A stretch of 26,780 nucleotides of DNA, taken from positions 1 through 26,780 of the forward strand of contig JBGOTP010000017.1 in NCBI GenBank assembly GCA_041476545.1, in the 5' to 3' direction. Positions 1-6,130 of this stretch are shown here, in pieces. The notes beneath the pieces are model-generated. The model made no database searches, had not been told where the DNA came from, and saw only the letters and a program-made list of their open reading frames with translations. This stretch comes from JBGOTP01 sp041476545. GTDB lineage: Bacteria; Acidobacteriota; Vicinamibacteria; Vicinamibacterales; CAVVIG01. The stretch's first letter is position 1. Every line of letters begins with the position of its first letter. Position numbers and translations under genes: made by a program.

Positions 1-38
1 GGATGGGCGGACATGTCGCCGTGATGGTGGTGTTCTGA
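1..38 (+). CDS. 3' end of an unidentified upstream gene (partial)
   Basis: An open frame enters from the left edge and stops at TGA 36-38, ending in residues GGHVAVMVVF. The stop overlaps the ATG of the following sigma factor in a TGATG arrangement, which is typical of translational coupling. Too little is visible to name a product. The overlap is the only argument that this frame is coding. Confidence 0.35.
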   Translation, partial: MGGHVAVMVVF

Positions 39-652
39 TGGCGATGCCCGCCGACGTGTACGTCTCCGAGGATGTACTCGCCGACATCGCAGCCATCGAG
101 CGCGTGCTCGACGGCGACACGCAGGCGTTTGCGCCCATCGTGAACCGCCATCAGGCGGCGTTGTACCGCTATGCGGTGTCCATCGTGCTGGATCACGATG
201 CCGCGGCGGATATGGTGCAGGACGCGTTCATCCGTGCGTATACCAGCCTCGCGTCCTGCCGCGATCGCACGCGGTTCCGCGCCTGGCTCTTTCAGACGCT
301 GCGCAACCGCTGCCTCGATTACTTGAAGGAGCCGCGCCGGCGCACGGTCCCTCTGGACGCCGCGGGTCCGCTTCCCGATCGCGCCGACGGTCCGGGCGTC
401 ATCGTTGAACGGAAGGGGTTGCACGCCGAGATCGAACAGGCGCTCGCGGGGCTGCCCACGGCGCAGCGAGAGGCATTCGTTCTGCACTATGTGGACGAGG
501 TGCCGTACGAAGCGATGGCCGAGCTGCTCGACGCGTCGGTGAGCGCATTGAAGATGCGGGTGCTGCGCGCACGCGAGACGCTCGGCGTCGCGCTGCAGGG
601 TCGTGATGTGACCGAACCGCCGCTCGCTCGTCTCTCAATCAGACGCAATTGA
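38..652 (+). CDS. ECF-type RNA polymerase sigma factor
   Basis: This 204-residue protein is a sigma-70 family factor of the extracytoplasmic-function class; such factors direct core RNA polymerase to a small regulon. Region 2 covers about residues 30-100, including the VQDAFIRAY and FRAWLFQTLRNRCLDYL stretches typical of sigma2. Region 4 covers about residues 130-180, with LPTAQREAFVLHYVDEVPYEAMAELL read as its helix-turn-helix. Region 3 is absent, as expected for ECF factors. The start at 38 overlaps the upstream stop; ATG 44 is an alternative. No zinc-binding or membrane anti-sigma factor follows. The next gene, 28 nt downstream, encodes an exported protein, so any anti-sigma partner would be upstream, outside the window. 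The ECF subgroup cannot be assigned by eye. Confidence 0.9.
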   Translation: MAMPADVYVSEDVLADIAAIERVLDGDTQAFAPIVNRHQAALYRYAVSIVLDHDAAADMVQDAFIRAYTSLASCRDRTRFRAWLFQTLRNRCLDYLKEPRRRTVPLDAAGPLPDRADGPGVIVERKGLHAEIEQALAGLPTAQREAFVLHYVDEVPYEAMAELLDASVSALKMRVLRARETLGVALQGRDVTEPPLARLSIRRN

Positions 653-680
653 GGAAGCCCGGGTTTCTGAAGGAGGAGTG

Positions 681-1340
681 ATGAGGATTGTGATTGCCGC
701 CACCGTACTGGCTGTGCTCGTGCGCGCGGATCTGGCCATGGCACAGAGTCCGGAGCAACGGATTGACGCCGCAACCGCGCATGCGCGCGACGCCGGCATT
801 CCCGTGTCGCTGCTCGAGGGCAAGATCGCCGAGGGCAAGGCCAAGGGTGTATCGATGGATCGCATTGCGGCGGCCATTGAGAAGCGCGAGTCGGCGCTCG
901 AGCACGCGAGCGAGGCGCTGCGCGGTCGTCCGAATGTGGGCGCCGCGGATCTTGCCGTCGGCGCCGATGCCGTCGAAGCGGGCGTCAGCGACGCGGTGCT
1001 GCGCGCGGTCGCCGATAACGCGCCGCGAGAGCGTCGTGTCGTCGCGATTGCCGTGCTGACCGAGCTCGTGCAGCTCGGGCACGCTCCAGAGGCGGCGCTC
1101 GAACGCGTGCGCGATGCGCTCAAGCGCGGGCCCGACGCGCTCGCGAATCTGCCGGCCGAAGCTGGCGCCGCGGACGGTCGCGGCAGCAGGCCGCCCGACG
1201 CGCCTGATGCGCGTGGCCGACGCGATGGCGCGCCGGCAGGTCCACCGCCGAGTGTCCCGGCGCCTGGTCAGGGGACGCAGCCCGAAAAGCCGGACAAACC
1301 GCGATCAACTTCGGGTAGGCCGACAACGGCGGGAAAATAG
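681..1340 (+). CDS. Exported alanine-rich hypothetical protein
   Basis: The 219-residue product begins with a Sec signal peptide (MRIVIAATVLAVLVRADLAMAQ, cleavage probably after AMA). A helical, charged, Ala-rich middle covers about residues 25-150, and a disordered Pro/Gly/Arg-rich tail follows. ATG 681 is preferred over GTG 678 because AGGAGG at 671-676 leaves only one base before the GTG. It lies 28 nt after the sigma factor and is probably co-transcribed with it. I do not recognise a family. The tail could be an extracytoplasmic linker, and regulation by or of the sigma factor is only a guess. Similar exported proteins next to ECF genes occur in Acidobacteriota, but this one lacks any catalytic motif that I can see. 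Confidence 0.75.
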   Translation: MRIVIAATVLAVLVRADLAMAQSPEQRIDAATAHARDAGIPVSLLEGKIAEGKAKGVSMDRIAAAIEKRESALEHASEALRGRPNVGAADLAVGADAVEAGVSDAVLRAVADNAPRERRVVAIAVLTELVQLGHAPEAALERVRDALKRGPDALANLPAEAGAADGRGSRPPDAPDARGRRDGAPAGPPPSVPAPGQGTQPEKPDKPRSTSGRPTTAGK

Positions 1341-1397
1341 AGCCGTCGCCGCCCGGCCGGCCGGCTCGGTCATAATGCATGTTAGAGGTTGTTCCGC

Positions 1398-2840
1398 ATG
1401 CGGCCGATCGTGGCGGCGCTTTTCTGGGGCTTGGCGTTCGTCGCGCCATACGCGCAAGGGACCGCGACGCCCACGGCCGGCGACCTACCTGCCGTTCTCA
1501 GGGAGCCGGTCGACAAGAATCCCGATCCGCGCATTCTCGACATTGATCTCGAGGCGCGCGTCACGAGCGTGGAATTCGCCCCTGGCGAGCGGATCGATGC
1601 GTGGACCTACAACGGCCTCCTTCCCGGCCCGCTCATCCGCGCGCACGTCGGCGACCGGCTGATTGTGCACTTCACGAACTCGCTGCCGCAGCCGACGACC
1701 GTGCACTGGCACGGCCTGCGCGTGCCGGCGAACATGGACGGCGTGCCAGAGCATTCGCAGGCCGAGGTTCCGCCAGGAGGCCGCTTTGTCTACGACTTCA
1801 TCCTGCCGGATGCGGGTCTTTTCTGGTATCACCCGCACGTGCAATCAGCGGCGCAGGCCGGGTTCGGGCTCTACGGTGCGCTGCTCGTCGAAGATGCGAG
1901 CGATCGCCTCCCATTCCCCGAGCGCGTCCTCGTGCTGAGCGATATCGCGATCGATAAGCCGGGCGTCTTCGAATCACCGGACAGTGGCGGGTCGGCGGGG
2001 ATGGCCTTTGGCCGCGAGGGCAACCGGCTCCTGGTCAATGGCCGCGAGCGCCCGACATTCACGGCGCGCGCGGGTGCGCCCGAGCGCTGGCGGGTCGTGA
2101 ATGCCGCCAAGAGCCGGTACTTCAACCTGGATATCGGCAGTCCGTTTCTCACGATCGGCGTGGACGGTGGCCTTCAGGAATACCCGACAAAGAGCGAGAC
2201 GCTCGTCCTTGCGCCTGGCGAGCGCGCCGATGTGATCGTCACGCCGCCGGGCGCGCCCGGAACATCGCTCGTGGTTCGCGCGTTGCTGTTCGATCGCGGG
2301 TACGGCAGTATCGAAGCGCGGATCCCGTTCGACGATCTCTTTACCATCAGGCTTTCGGAGGCGCCGGCCGCGACCGTCGCGCCGCTACCCGAGCTGCACC
2401 GCTCGATCGAGGCACTGCCGGTCGCGCAGGCCACGCGAGTATCTCTCGACCTCACGATCACGCAGCGCTCCGACCAGGTATTCGAGTACGGGATCAACGG
2501 CGTGGCGTTCGCCAAGGGGCACTGGCTGCACGCGGACCCCGGCGAAACGCAAATCTGGACGCTCACGAACAAGACGAAGTGGTCTCATCCGTTCCACCTC
2601 CACGGATTCTTCTTTCAGGTGCTGGATGAGCACGAGCAGCCCGTGCATCCCCTTGCGTGGAAGGACACGGTGAGCGTCCCGTACGAACGGACCGTGAAGG
2701 TGATCGTGCGCTTCGACACGGACCGGCCAGGCATGTGGATGTTTCACTGCCACGTCCTCGACCACGCCGACGGCGGGCTGATGGGCATGATCGAGGTGGG
2801 TGGCCACGCGCACGATGCCGCAAGTGAACACAAGCCGTAG
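1398..2840 (+). CDS. Three-domain multicopper oxidase (laccase/bilirubin-oxidase type)
   Basis: This exported blue copper enzyme of 480 residues has all four copper-ligand motifs: HWHG at about 103-106, HPH at about 145-147, HPFHLHG starting at about 397, and HCHVLDH at about 450-456 followed by GGLMGM, whose Met is the likely axial T1 ligand. Such enzymes couple one-electron oxidation of phenols, metals or similar donors to reduction of O2 to water. The N-terminus is a Sec-type signal (MRPIVAALFWGLAFVAPYAQG). ATG 1398 is chosen over TTG 1389 because it gives a cleaner signal peptide; a weak AGAGG lies upstream and CATAAT at 1371-1376 may be a -10 element. There is no methionine-rich CopA/CueO insert, so a dedicated copper-tolerance role is not supported. 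The substrate cannot be deduced. The gene stands alone and the following region has no plus-strand gene. Confidence 0.93.
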   Translation: MRPIVAALFWGLAFVAPYAQGTATPTAGDLPAVLREPVDKNPDPRILDIDLEARVTSVEFAPGERIDAWTYNGLLPGPLIRAHVGDRLIVHFTNSLPQPTTVHWHGLRVPANMDGVPEHSQAEVPPGGRFVYDFILPDAGLFWYHPHVQSAAQAGFGLYGALLVEDASDRLPFPERVLVLSDIAIDKPGVFESPDSGGSAGMAFGREGNRLLVNGRERPTFTARAGAPERWRVVNAAKSRYFNLDIGSPFLTIGVDGGLQEYPTKSETLVLAPGERADVIVTPPGAPGTSLVVRALLFDRGYGSIEARIPFDDLFTIRLSEAPAATVAPLPELHRSIEALPVAQATRVSLDLTITQRSDQVFEYGINGVAFAKGHWLHADPGETQIWTLTNKTKWSHPFHLHGFFFQVLDEHEQPVHPLAWKDTVSVPYERTVKVIVRFDTDRPGMWMFHCHVLDHADGGLMGMIEVGGHAHDAASEHKP

Positions 2841-3291
2841 GATCGGCGCGCTACTTCCTAACGAACTTGCGGAGCACCATGAGAAAGTCCGCGCCGTACA
2901 CGTTCCCGTCGCGATCGGTCTATAGGCCGGATTGGACTCCGGTCAACGGAATCACCCGTTATGGGGCCCCGCACAGCACGGATCAACGCCGACTCAGGAT
3001 ATTGAACTGTCCATTCGGCGCTGGGTAAAGGACGCGAACCGGCCGATAGAGCTGATGCGGATTGCACATCGTGAGAGGAGTTTCGAGCTAGAACTGGTCC
3101 CGGTGTGAGACCAGCAGTCGCTGGTACTGGTCCTGGAACGTCGCGCAGGGGTTTACGGACCGCCAGCGGTCGCGCCAACTTGGCCGACTGCATGGCGAAG
3201 CCGAAGAACGGCTTCCACTCGGTCCTGGAATCGGCCAACTGGAACTCGTTCGCCTAGAGCCTCGCCGTTCTTCAATACCCCGCCGAGAGCG
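2841..3291. other. Gene-poor interval with a possible gene remnant
   Basis: No complete gene is supported in these 451 bases. The left end carries a short minus-strand coding-like fragment, listed separately. A small inverted repeat, CTGGTC 3094-3099 with GACCAG 3109-3114, could form a hairpin but has no T-run, so it is not a convincing terminator. The rest shows no clear coding bias. Confidence 0.5.
2851..2919 (-). pseudogene. C-terminal remnant, possibly of an NHL/beta-propeller protein
   Basis: Reading the minus strand towards TAG at 2853-2851 gives a 22-residue frame including DRDGNVYGADF and LRKFVRK. This resembles the last blade of NHL-repeat proteins (D-x-x-G-N-x-Y-x-A-D followed by a basic xKF ending). 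The frame is closed upstream by another TAG at 2922-2920 and no start or body of the gene remains. I read it as the tail of a deleted gene. The match is by eye and short, so a chance resemblance is possible. Confidence 0.3.
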
Positions 3292-3459
3292 TCAGACGAT
3301 GGTGCGTCGACCGCCGGCGACGAGGTGCACCACCAGGAGCACGATGCCAACCAGAAATAGCACCCACGCAATCTGCGAGGCCATTGCGGCGACGCCGTAG
3401 ATCCCCAGCAGTCCAGCGATGAGTCCAACGATCAGAAATACCAAGCTGTAGTACAGCAT
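3292..3459 (-). CDS. DUF1328 family small membrane protein
   Basis: This 55-residue protein starts MLYYSLVFLIVGLIAGLLGI and ends LVAGGRRTIV. It has two hydrophobic segments (about residues 3-27 and 30-48) separated by a short GVAAMASQIA turn, matching the DUF1328/YtjA family in length and pattern (MLYY start, LIAGxLG, IAxxLFxVxxVLxVxxL). Proteins of this family sit in the inner membrane and are often found with stress genes, but their function is unknown. An AAAGGAG Shine-Dalgarno lies about seven bases before ATG 3459. It is on the same strand as the PRC-barrel-like and BON genes but 206 nt from the former, so it probably has its own promoter. Confidence 0.85.
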   Translation of the reverse strand: MLYYSLVFLIVGLIAGLLGIYGVAAMASQIAWVLFLVGIVLLVVHLVAGGRRTIV

Positions 3460-3665
3460 TACGCCACTCCTTTCGTTCGCGAAACAACAGCCGACTCTGC
3501 TTTACGCTGCAATCGACATGCCTTCCCACTTCCGAATTCACCGTGGGGTCGCTCGAAGTAGATCGACCCGAGTCGAGGCAGAGCCCAGTGGACGCGGAGC
3601 AGAAATACGTCAGGCCGGTCCCTCGAGAGATGGCCCGACGACGTTCGGCCCTGACGTTGGCTGTG

Positions 3666-4124
3666 TTACGAAGGCCACCATTCGGGCACACGATAGGAAG
3701 GCCGGTTCCACATAGCGTCGTACGGTTCAGTCGCTGAGGGCAGCTCGCCTGGATCGAACACTTCGCAGATCGCATCGTTCATGCGCTTGATCTGGTCCGC
3801 GTCCAGTTCGTCCAACGTGTCGCAGGGGATTTCAGGAAGACGTCCGAGTTGCGCCTTCGTCACGAACACGAGCGGCGCATCGTCGCCGACGGGATCGAAG
3901 TAGATCTGGCCGATTGGAATCGGGAACCGTTTCGAAGTGAGCGCATTGCCACCGTGGAGAATCACGTAGAAAGGTCGGCCGGACTCTCCATGTGCGACAC
4001 ATCCATCCACGGCTCCGAGTGCCTCTCCGGCGCCATTGCGAACCGTTACGCCCTGGAGTTCGAGGCGCTTGCCCCTCAATATCGGAGCGCGCATGAACTT
4101 CAAACATGACTTGATCGCTTCCAT
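3666..4124 (-). CDS. PRC-barrel-like domain protein
   Basis: The 152-residue soluble product has, at about residues 18-90, a pattern resembling PRC-barrel domains: a leading strand with GVTVRNGAGEALGAVDG, a strand-turn-strand with GRPFYVILHGG, then IPIGQIYFDP and LVFVTKAQLGRLPE. PRC-barrels are small beta-barrels found in photosynthetic reaction-centre H subunits, RimM and many stress proteins. The C-terminal part (about 100-152) is acidic with Trp/Pro near the end (YDAMWNRPSYRVPEWWPS). ATG 4124 is preferred over GTG 4127 because GGAG lies six bases upstream of it. The gene begins 18 nt after the BON-domain gene and is probably in the same transcript. The family call is by pattern only; the alternative is a lineage-specific protein. 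Confidence 0.65.
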   Translation of the reverse strand: MEAIKSCLKFMRAPILRGKRLELQGVTVRNGAGEALGAVDGCVAHGESGRPFYVILHGGNALTSKRFPIPIGQIYFDPVGDDAPLVFVTKAQLGRLPEIPCDTLDELDADQIKRMNDAICEVFDPGELPSATEPYDAMWNRPSYRVPEWWPS

Positions 4125-4142
4125 CACGCCCTCCCCTCTGCT

Positions 4143-4679
4143 TCAGGACCCGGGCACGACCTCGACTTCGCTGGACACGCGCCGCACGCCTCGCACGGCA
4201 TTGGCGACCTCAACCGACTCGAGATGCGCCTCGAGCGACTTCGTCTTTCCTGAGAGCAGCACGACACCCTTGTTCACCGAGGCCACCTTGATACCGCTCG
4301 GCTCGACCCGTCGATTCGCTTTGAACGCCGCCTGAACGCTCTGCTTGATGGCGTCATCCGATCGATCGACGATCGCGCGCTGGCTGCGGGGAACGATCTG
4401 CAGCAGGTTCTTCACGGCCTTCGCTCCCTCGATTCCCTGCGCGACTTCATCGGCTCTCTCCTTCTCGACGGCGGTTGACACCATTCCATGTAGCGTCACG
4501 ACGCCGTGGACCGTATCGACGTTGAGGTCCTTCGTGCTGATCCCATCGGTCGTCATGAGGGCAAGCTTGGTCTTCATCGTGACCCACGCGTCAGGCCGGT
4601 CGGCCGCCGCCGCGATGCCTCCACCCATCACGACGAATATCGCGATCGCGGACAGGCCTTTTGAGAGTATTCGATTCAT
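4143..4679 (-). CDS. Periplasmic protein with two BON domains (OsmY-like)
   Basis: The 178-residue product starts with a signal peptide (MNRILSKGLSAIAIFVVMGGGIAAAA). Two BON modules of about 65 residues follow. The first (about 30-100) carries VKTKL-like, DLNVDTVHGVVTLHGMVST and AKAVKNLLQIVP segments; the second (about 108-178) carries IKQSVQAAFKANRR, IKVASVNKGVVLLSGKT and GVRRVSSEVEVVP. BON domains bind phospholipid and support envelope integrity, as in OsmY. A frame open to 4736 exists, but ATG 4679 fits the signal peptide and has AGGGA five bases upstream. A 7-bp inverted repeat lies 17 nt before the start. With the PRC-barrel-like gene 18 nt downstream, this looks like an envelope or osmotic stress operon. 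Confidence 0.88.
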   Translation of the reverse strand: MNRILSKGLSAIAIFVVMGGGIAAAADRPDAWVTMKTKLALMTTDGISTKDLNVDTVHGVVTLHGMVSTAVEKERADEVAQGIEGAKAVKNLLQIVPRSQRAIVDRSDDAIKQSVQAAFKANRRVEPSGIKVASVNKGVVLLSGKTKSLEAHLESVEVANAVRGVRRVSSEVEVVPGS

Positions 4680-5226
4680 GTTGTCCCTGAATTGAAGTTG
4701 TCCATATCGACAACTCGATATCAACATCGGTGCCAACGTGCGGATGACTCAGGACGGCGACTGAGACCACGAGGCACGCACAAAGGATGAGTCGCGATTT
4801 CGTAGCCATGTATGAAAACACTGCATAGTCGCGGCCGCGATCGTCGAGAAACCATCCATGCCCCCTGATCCCGGAATGCATGGCACTCTTCTTGGCGATG
4901 ATCGGCTCATGGACGGCCGAGACACGCGGCGTCATGAGGCATACGCGGTACCTTCGGAGTCTCGCGCGAAACAGGCCGGAAAGAGCGCGCGGCATCCCAT
5001 GAGATTGCAGTCTCTGCCTGCCGGGACCCCGCACGCGCGGCAGATTCCGAATGCCCGGCAAGCCGTCGTCAATGGCGGCTCAGATCGGGTGGGTATCAGT
5101 TCACCCGTCAGGAGCGTTTCGGCAGCAGCGATCGGTAACTTCATGAAGAGAGACGTGAACAGGCTGTGCTATCGTCGGGTCGTTCAGCGCCATCGCCTTG
5201 CGATCCCCTTCACCGCGCGAGGAGCC
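4680..5226. other. Intergenic region between divergent genes
   Basis: These 547 bases separate the minus-strand BON gene from the plus-strand exported protein at 5227. No gene is convincing. Frames running through it (for example one reading MATKSRLILCACL from 4809 on the minus strand) lack a ribosome site and run out of frame into the BON gene. The right part holds a TGC-TATCGT segment at 5167-5175 that could be an extended -10 for the 5227 gene, but no matching -35 is seen. Confidence 0.4.
4696..4715. promoter_or_regulatory. 7-bp inverted repeat in the leader of the BON gene
   Basis: AGTTGTC at 4696-4702 and GACAACT at 4709-4715 are perfect complements separated by six bases (CATATC). The pair lies 17 bases upstream of ATG 4679 and so is in the 5' leader or promoter of the BON gene. 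It could be an operator or an mRNA hairpin. There is no T-run, so it is not a terminator. Confidence 0.4.
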
Positions 5227-6063
5227 ATGACCACAATCCGTGCCGCGATCCTCGGCCTCGTCGTCCTCGGAACTGCCGCGCCCGGGAGTGTCTCCGCGCA
5301 GTCGGCCACGCGCTCGTTCTCGTGGTTCGCGGAACTGGTCTCGAGCGACGCGTCGGCCAAGACCGTCACGGTAAAGGCGCTGGTTGAGGCCCACGTCACC
5401 CGTACGTTAGCGAAACTGGAGCCCGGGACGCCCATCGTGTTGATGTGGACGCACTTGGGCAGCGAAGCCGATGCCGTCCGGTACGTGGAACGCGCCGAGA
5501 GCGTCCCCGCCGACAGTGGCGGCTACATCGTCCGGGGGCGATACGTCGCGTCGGACGCGGCCGGCCGTACCCTTACCTTCACGACATCAGGATCCGACAA
5601 GGTTCTCCAGACCCTAGGGACCGCGAGAGTCGGCACACCAATCAGGGTTGCCTCATCCATGGAGGGCGTCCCCGCGGCGGTGGCGTTGAATGAGCGACCA
5701 AAGCCACGCCCGGTGATTGTGGCAAAGGCGGCTCCCGCGGCTGTCGGTCCTCCCCCCGCCAAGGTCGCGGGGCTATGGGCCATCGATACGAGCATCATGG
5801 GCAACGCGATCAAGCTCAAGTGCCAGCTCGAGCAGGACAGCGCGAAATTGAGCGGGACCTGCACAGGTCAGCCTTTGGGGGACGTCACGCTCACGGGAGG
5901 CGGGGTGACAGGAAGCGCCGTCGCGTTCCAGTTCGACGTGACCGCGTTCGGTCCCGCCCTTGTGTTTTCGCTCAAGGGAGAGGTCGATGCCCCCGGCATG
6001 GCGATGAAGGGCATGGTGAGCGTATCCGGCTTCGACGCACCGTTTACCGCCGTGAAGCAGTAA
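5227..6063 (+). CDS. Exported beta-rich hypothetical protein
   Basis: The 278-residue product has a signal peptide (MTTIRAAILGLVVLGTAAPG, cleavage probably after SVSAQ). An N-terminal half with ATRSFSWFAELVSSDASAKT and repeated strands follows, then a Pro-rich linker at about 160-180 and a C-terminal beta module with GLWAIDTSIMGNAIKLKCQL and SGTCTGQPLG segments. Two cysteines in the C-terminal module (in KLKCQLE and GTCTG) could form a disulfide. The C-terminal module looks like a small beta-barrel seen in secreted Acidobacteriota proteins, but I cannot name a family. The frame is open far upstream; ATG 5227 is chosen because it opens the signal peptide and is preceded by GAGGAG (short spacing). 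Function is unknown. It lies 67 nt before the DUF1592 gene, which seems to have its own promoter. Confidence 0.75.
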   Translation: MTTIRAAILGLVVLGTAAPGSVSAQSATRSFSWFAELVSSDASAKTVTVKALVEAHVTRTLAKLEPGTPIVLMWTHLGSEADAVRYVERAESVPADSGGYIVRGRYVASDAAGRTLTFTTSGSDKVLQTLGTARVGTPIRVASSMEGVPAAVALNERPKPRPVIVAKAAPAAVGPPPAKVAGLWAIDTSIMGNAIKLKCQLEQDSAKLSGTCTGQPLGDVTLTGGGVTGSAVAFQFDVTAFGPALVFSLKGEVDAPGMAMKGMVSVSGFDAPFTAVKQ

Positions 6064-6064
6064 G

Positions 6065-6089
6065 GTACGCATCGACCCCCCGGGCGTAC
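6065..6089. repeat. Inverted repeat between the 5227 gene and the DUF1592 gene
   Basis: GTACGC 6065-6070 and GCGTAC 6084-6089 form a 6-bp stem with a C-rich 13-base loop right after the stop codon. No T-run follows, so intrinsic termination is doubtful. The right arm overlaps TACAAT 6087-6092, a possible -10 element for the next gene. Confidence 0.35.
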
Positions 6090-6130
6090 AATGGATGGGG
6101 TCTGGCAACGTCAGTCGTGGAGAGCAGCCA

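Noticed and set aside
3094..3114. Terminator hairpin after the multicopper oxidase
   Set aside because: 6-bp stem with a 9-base loop, no T-run, and over 250 bases from the stop codon.
4591..5061. Minus-strand frame with a hydrophobic stretch reading MATKSRLILCACL from 4809
   Set aside because: No ribosome site, and it runs out of frame through the start of the BON gene; the hydrophobic stretch alone is not enough.
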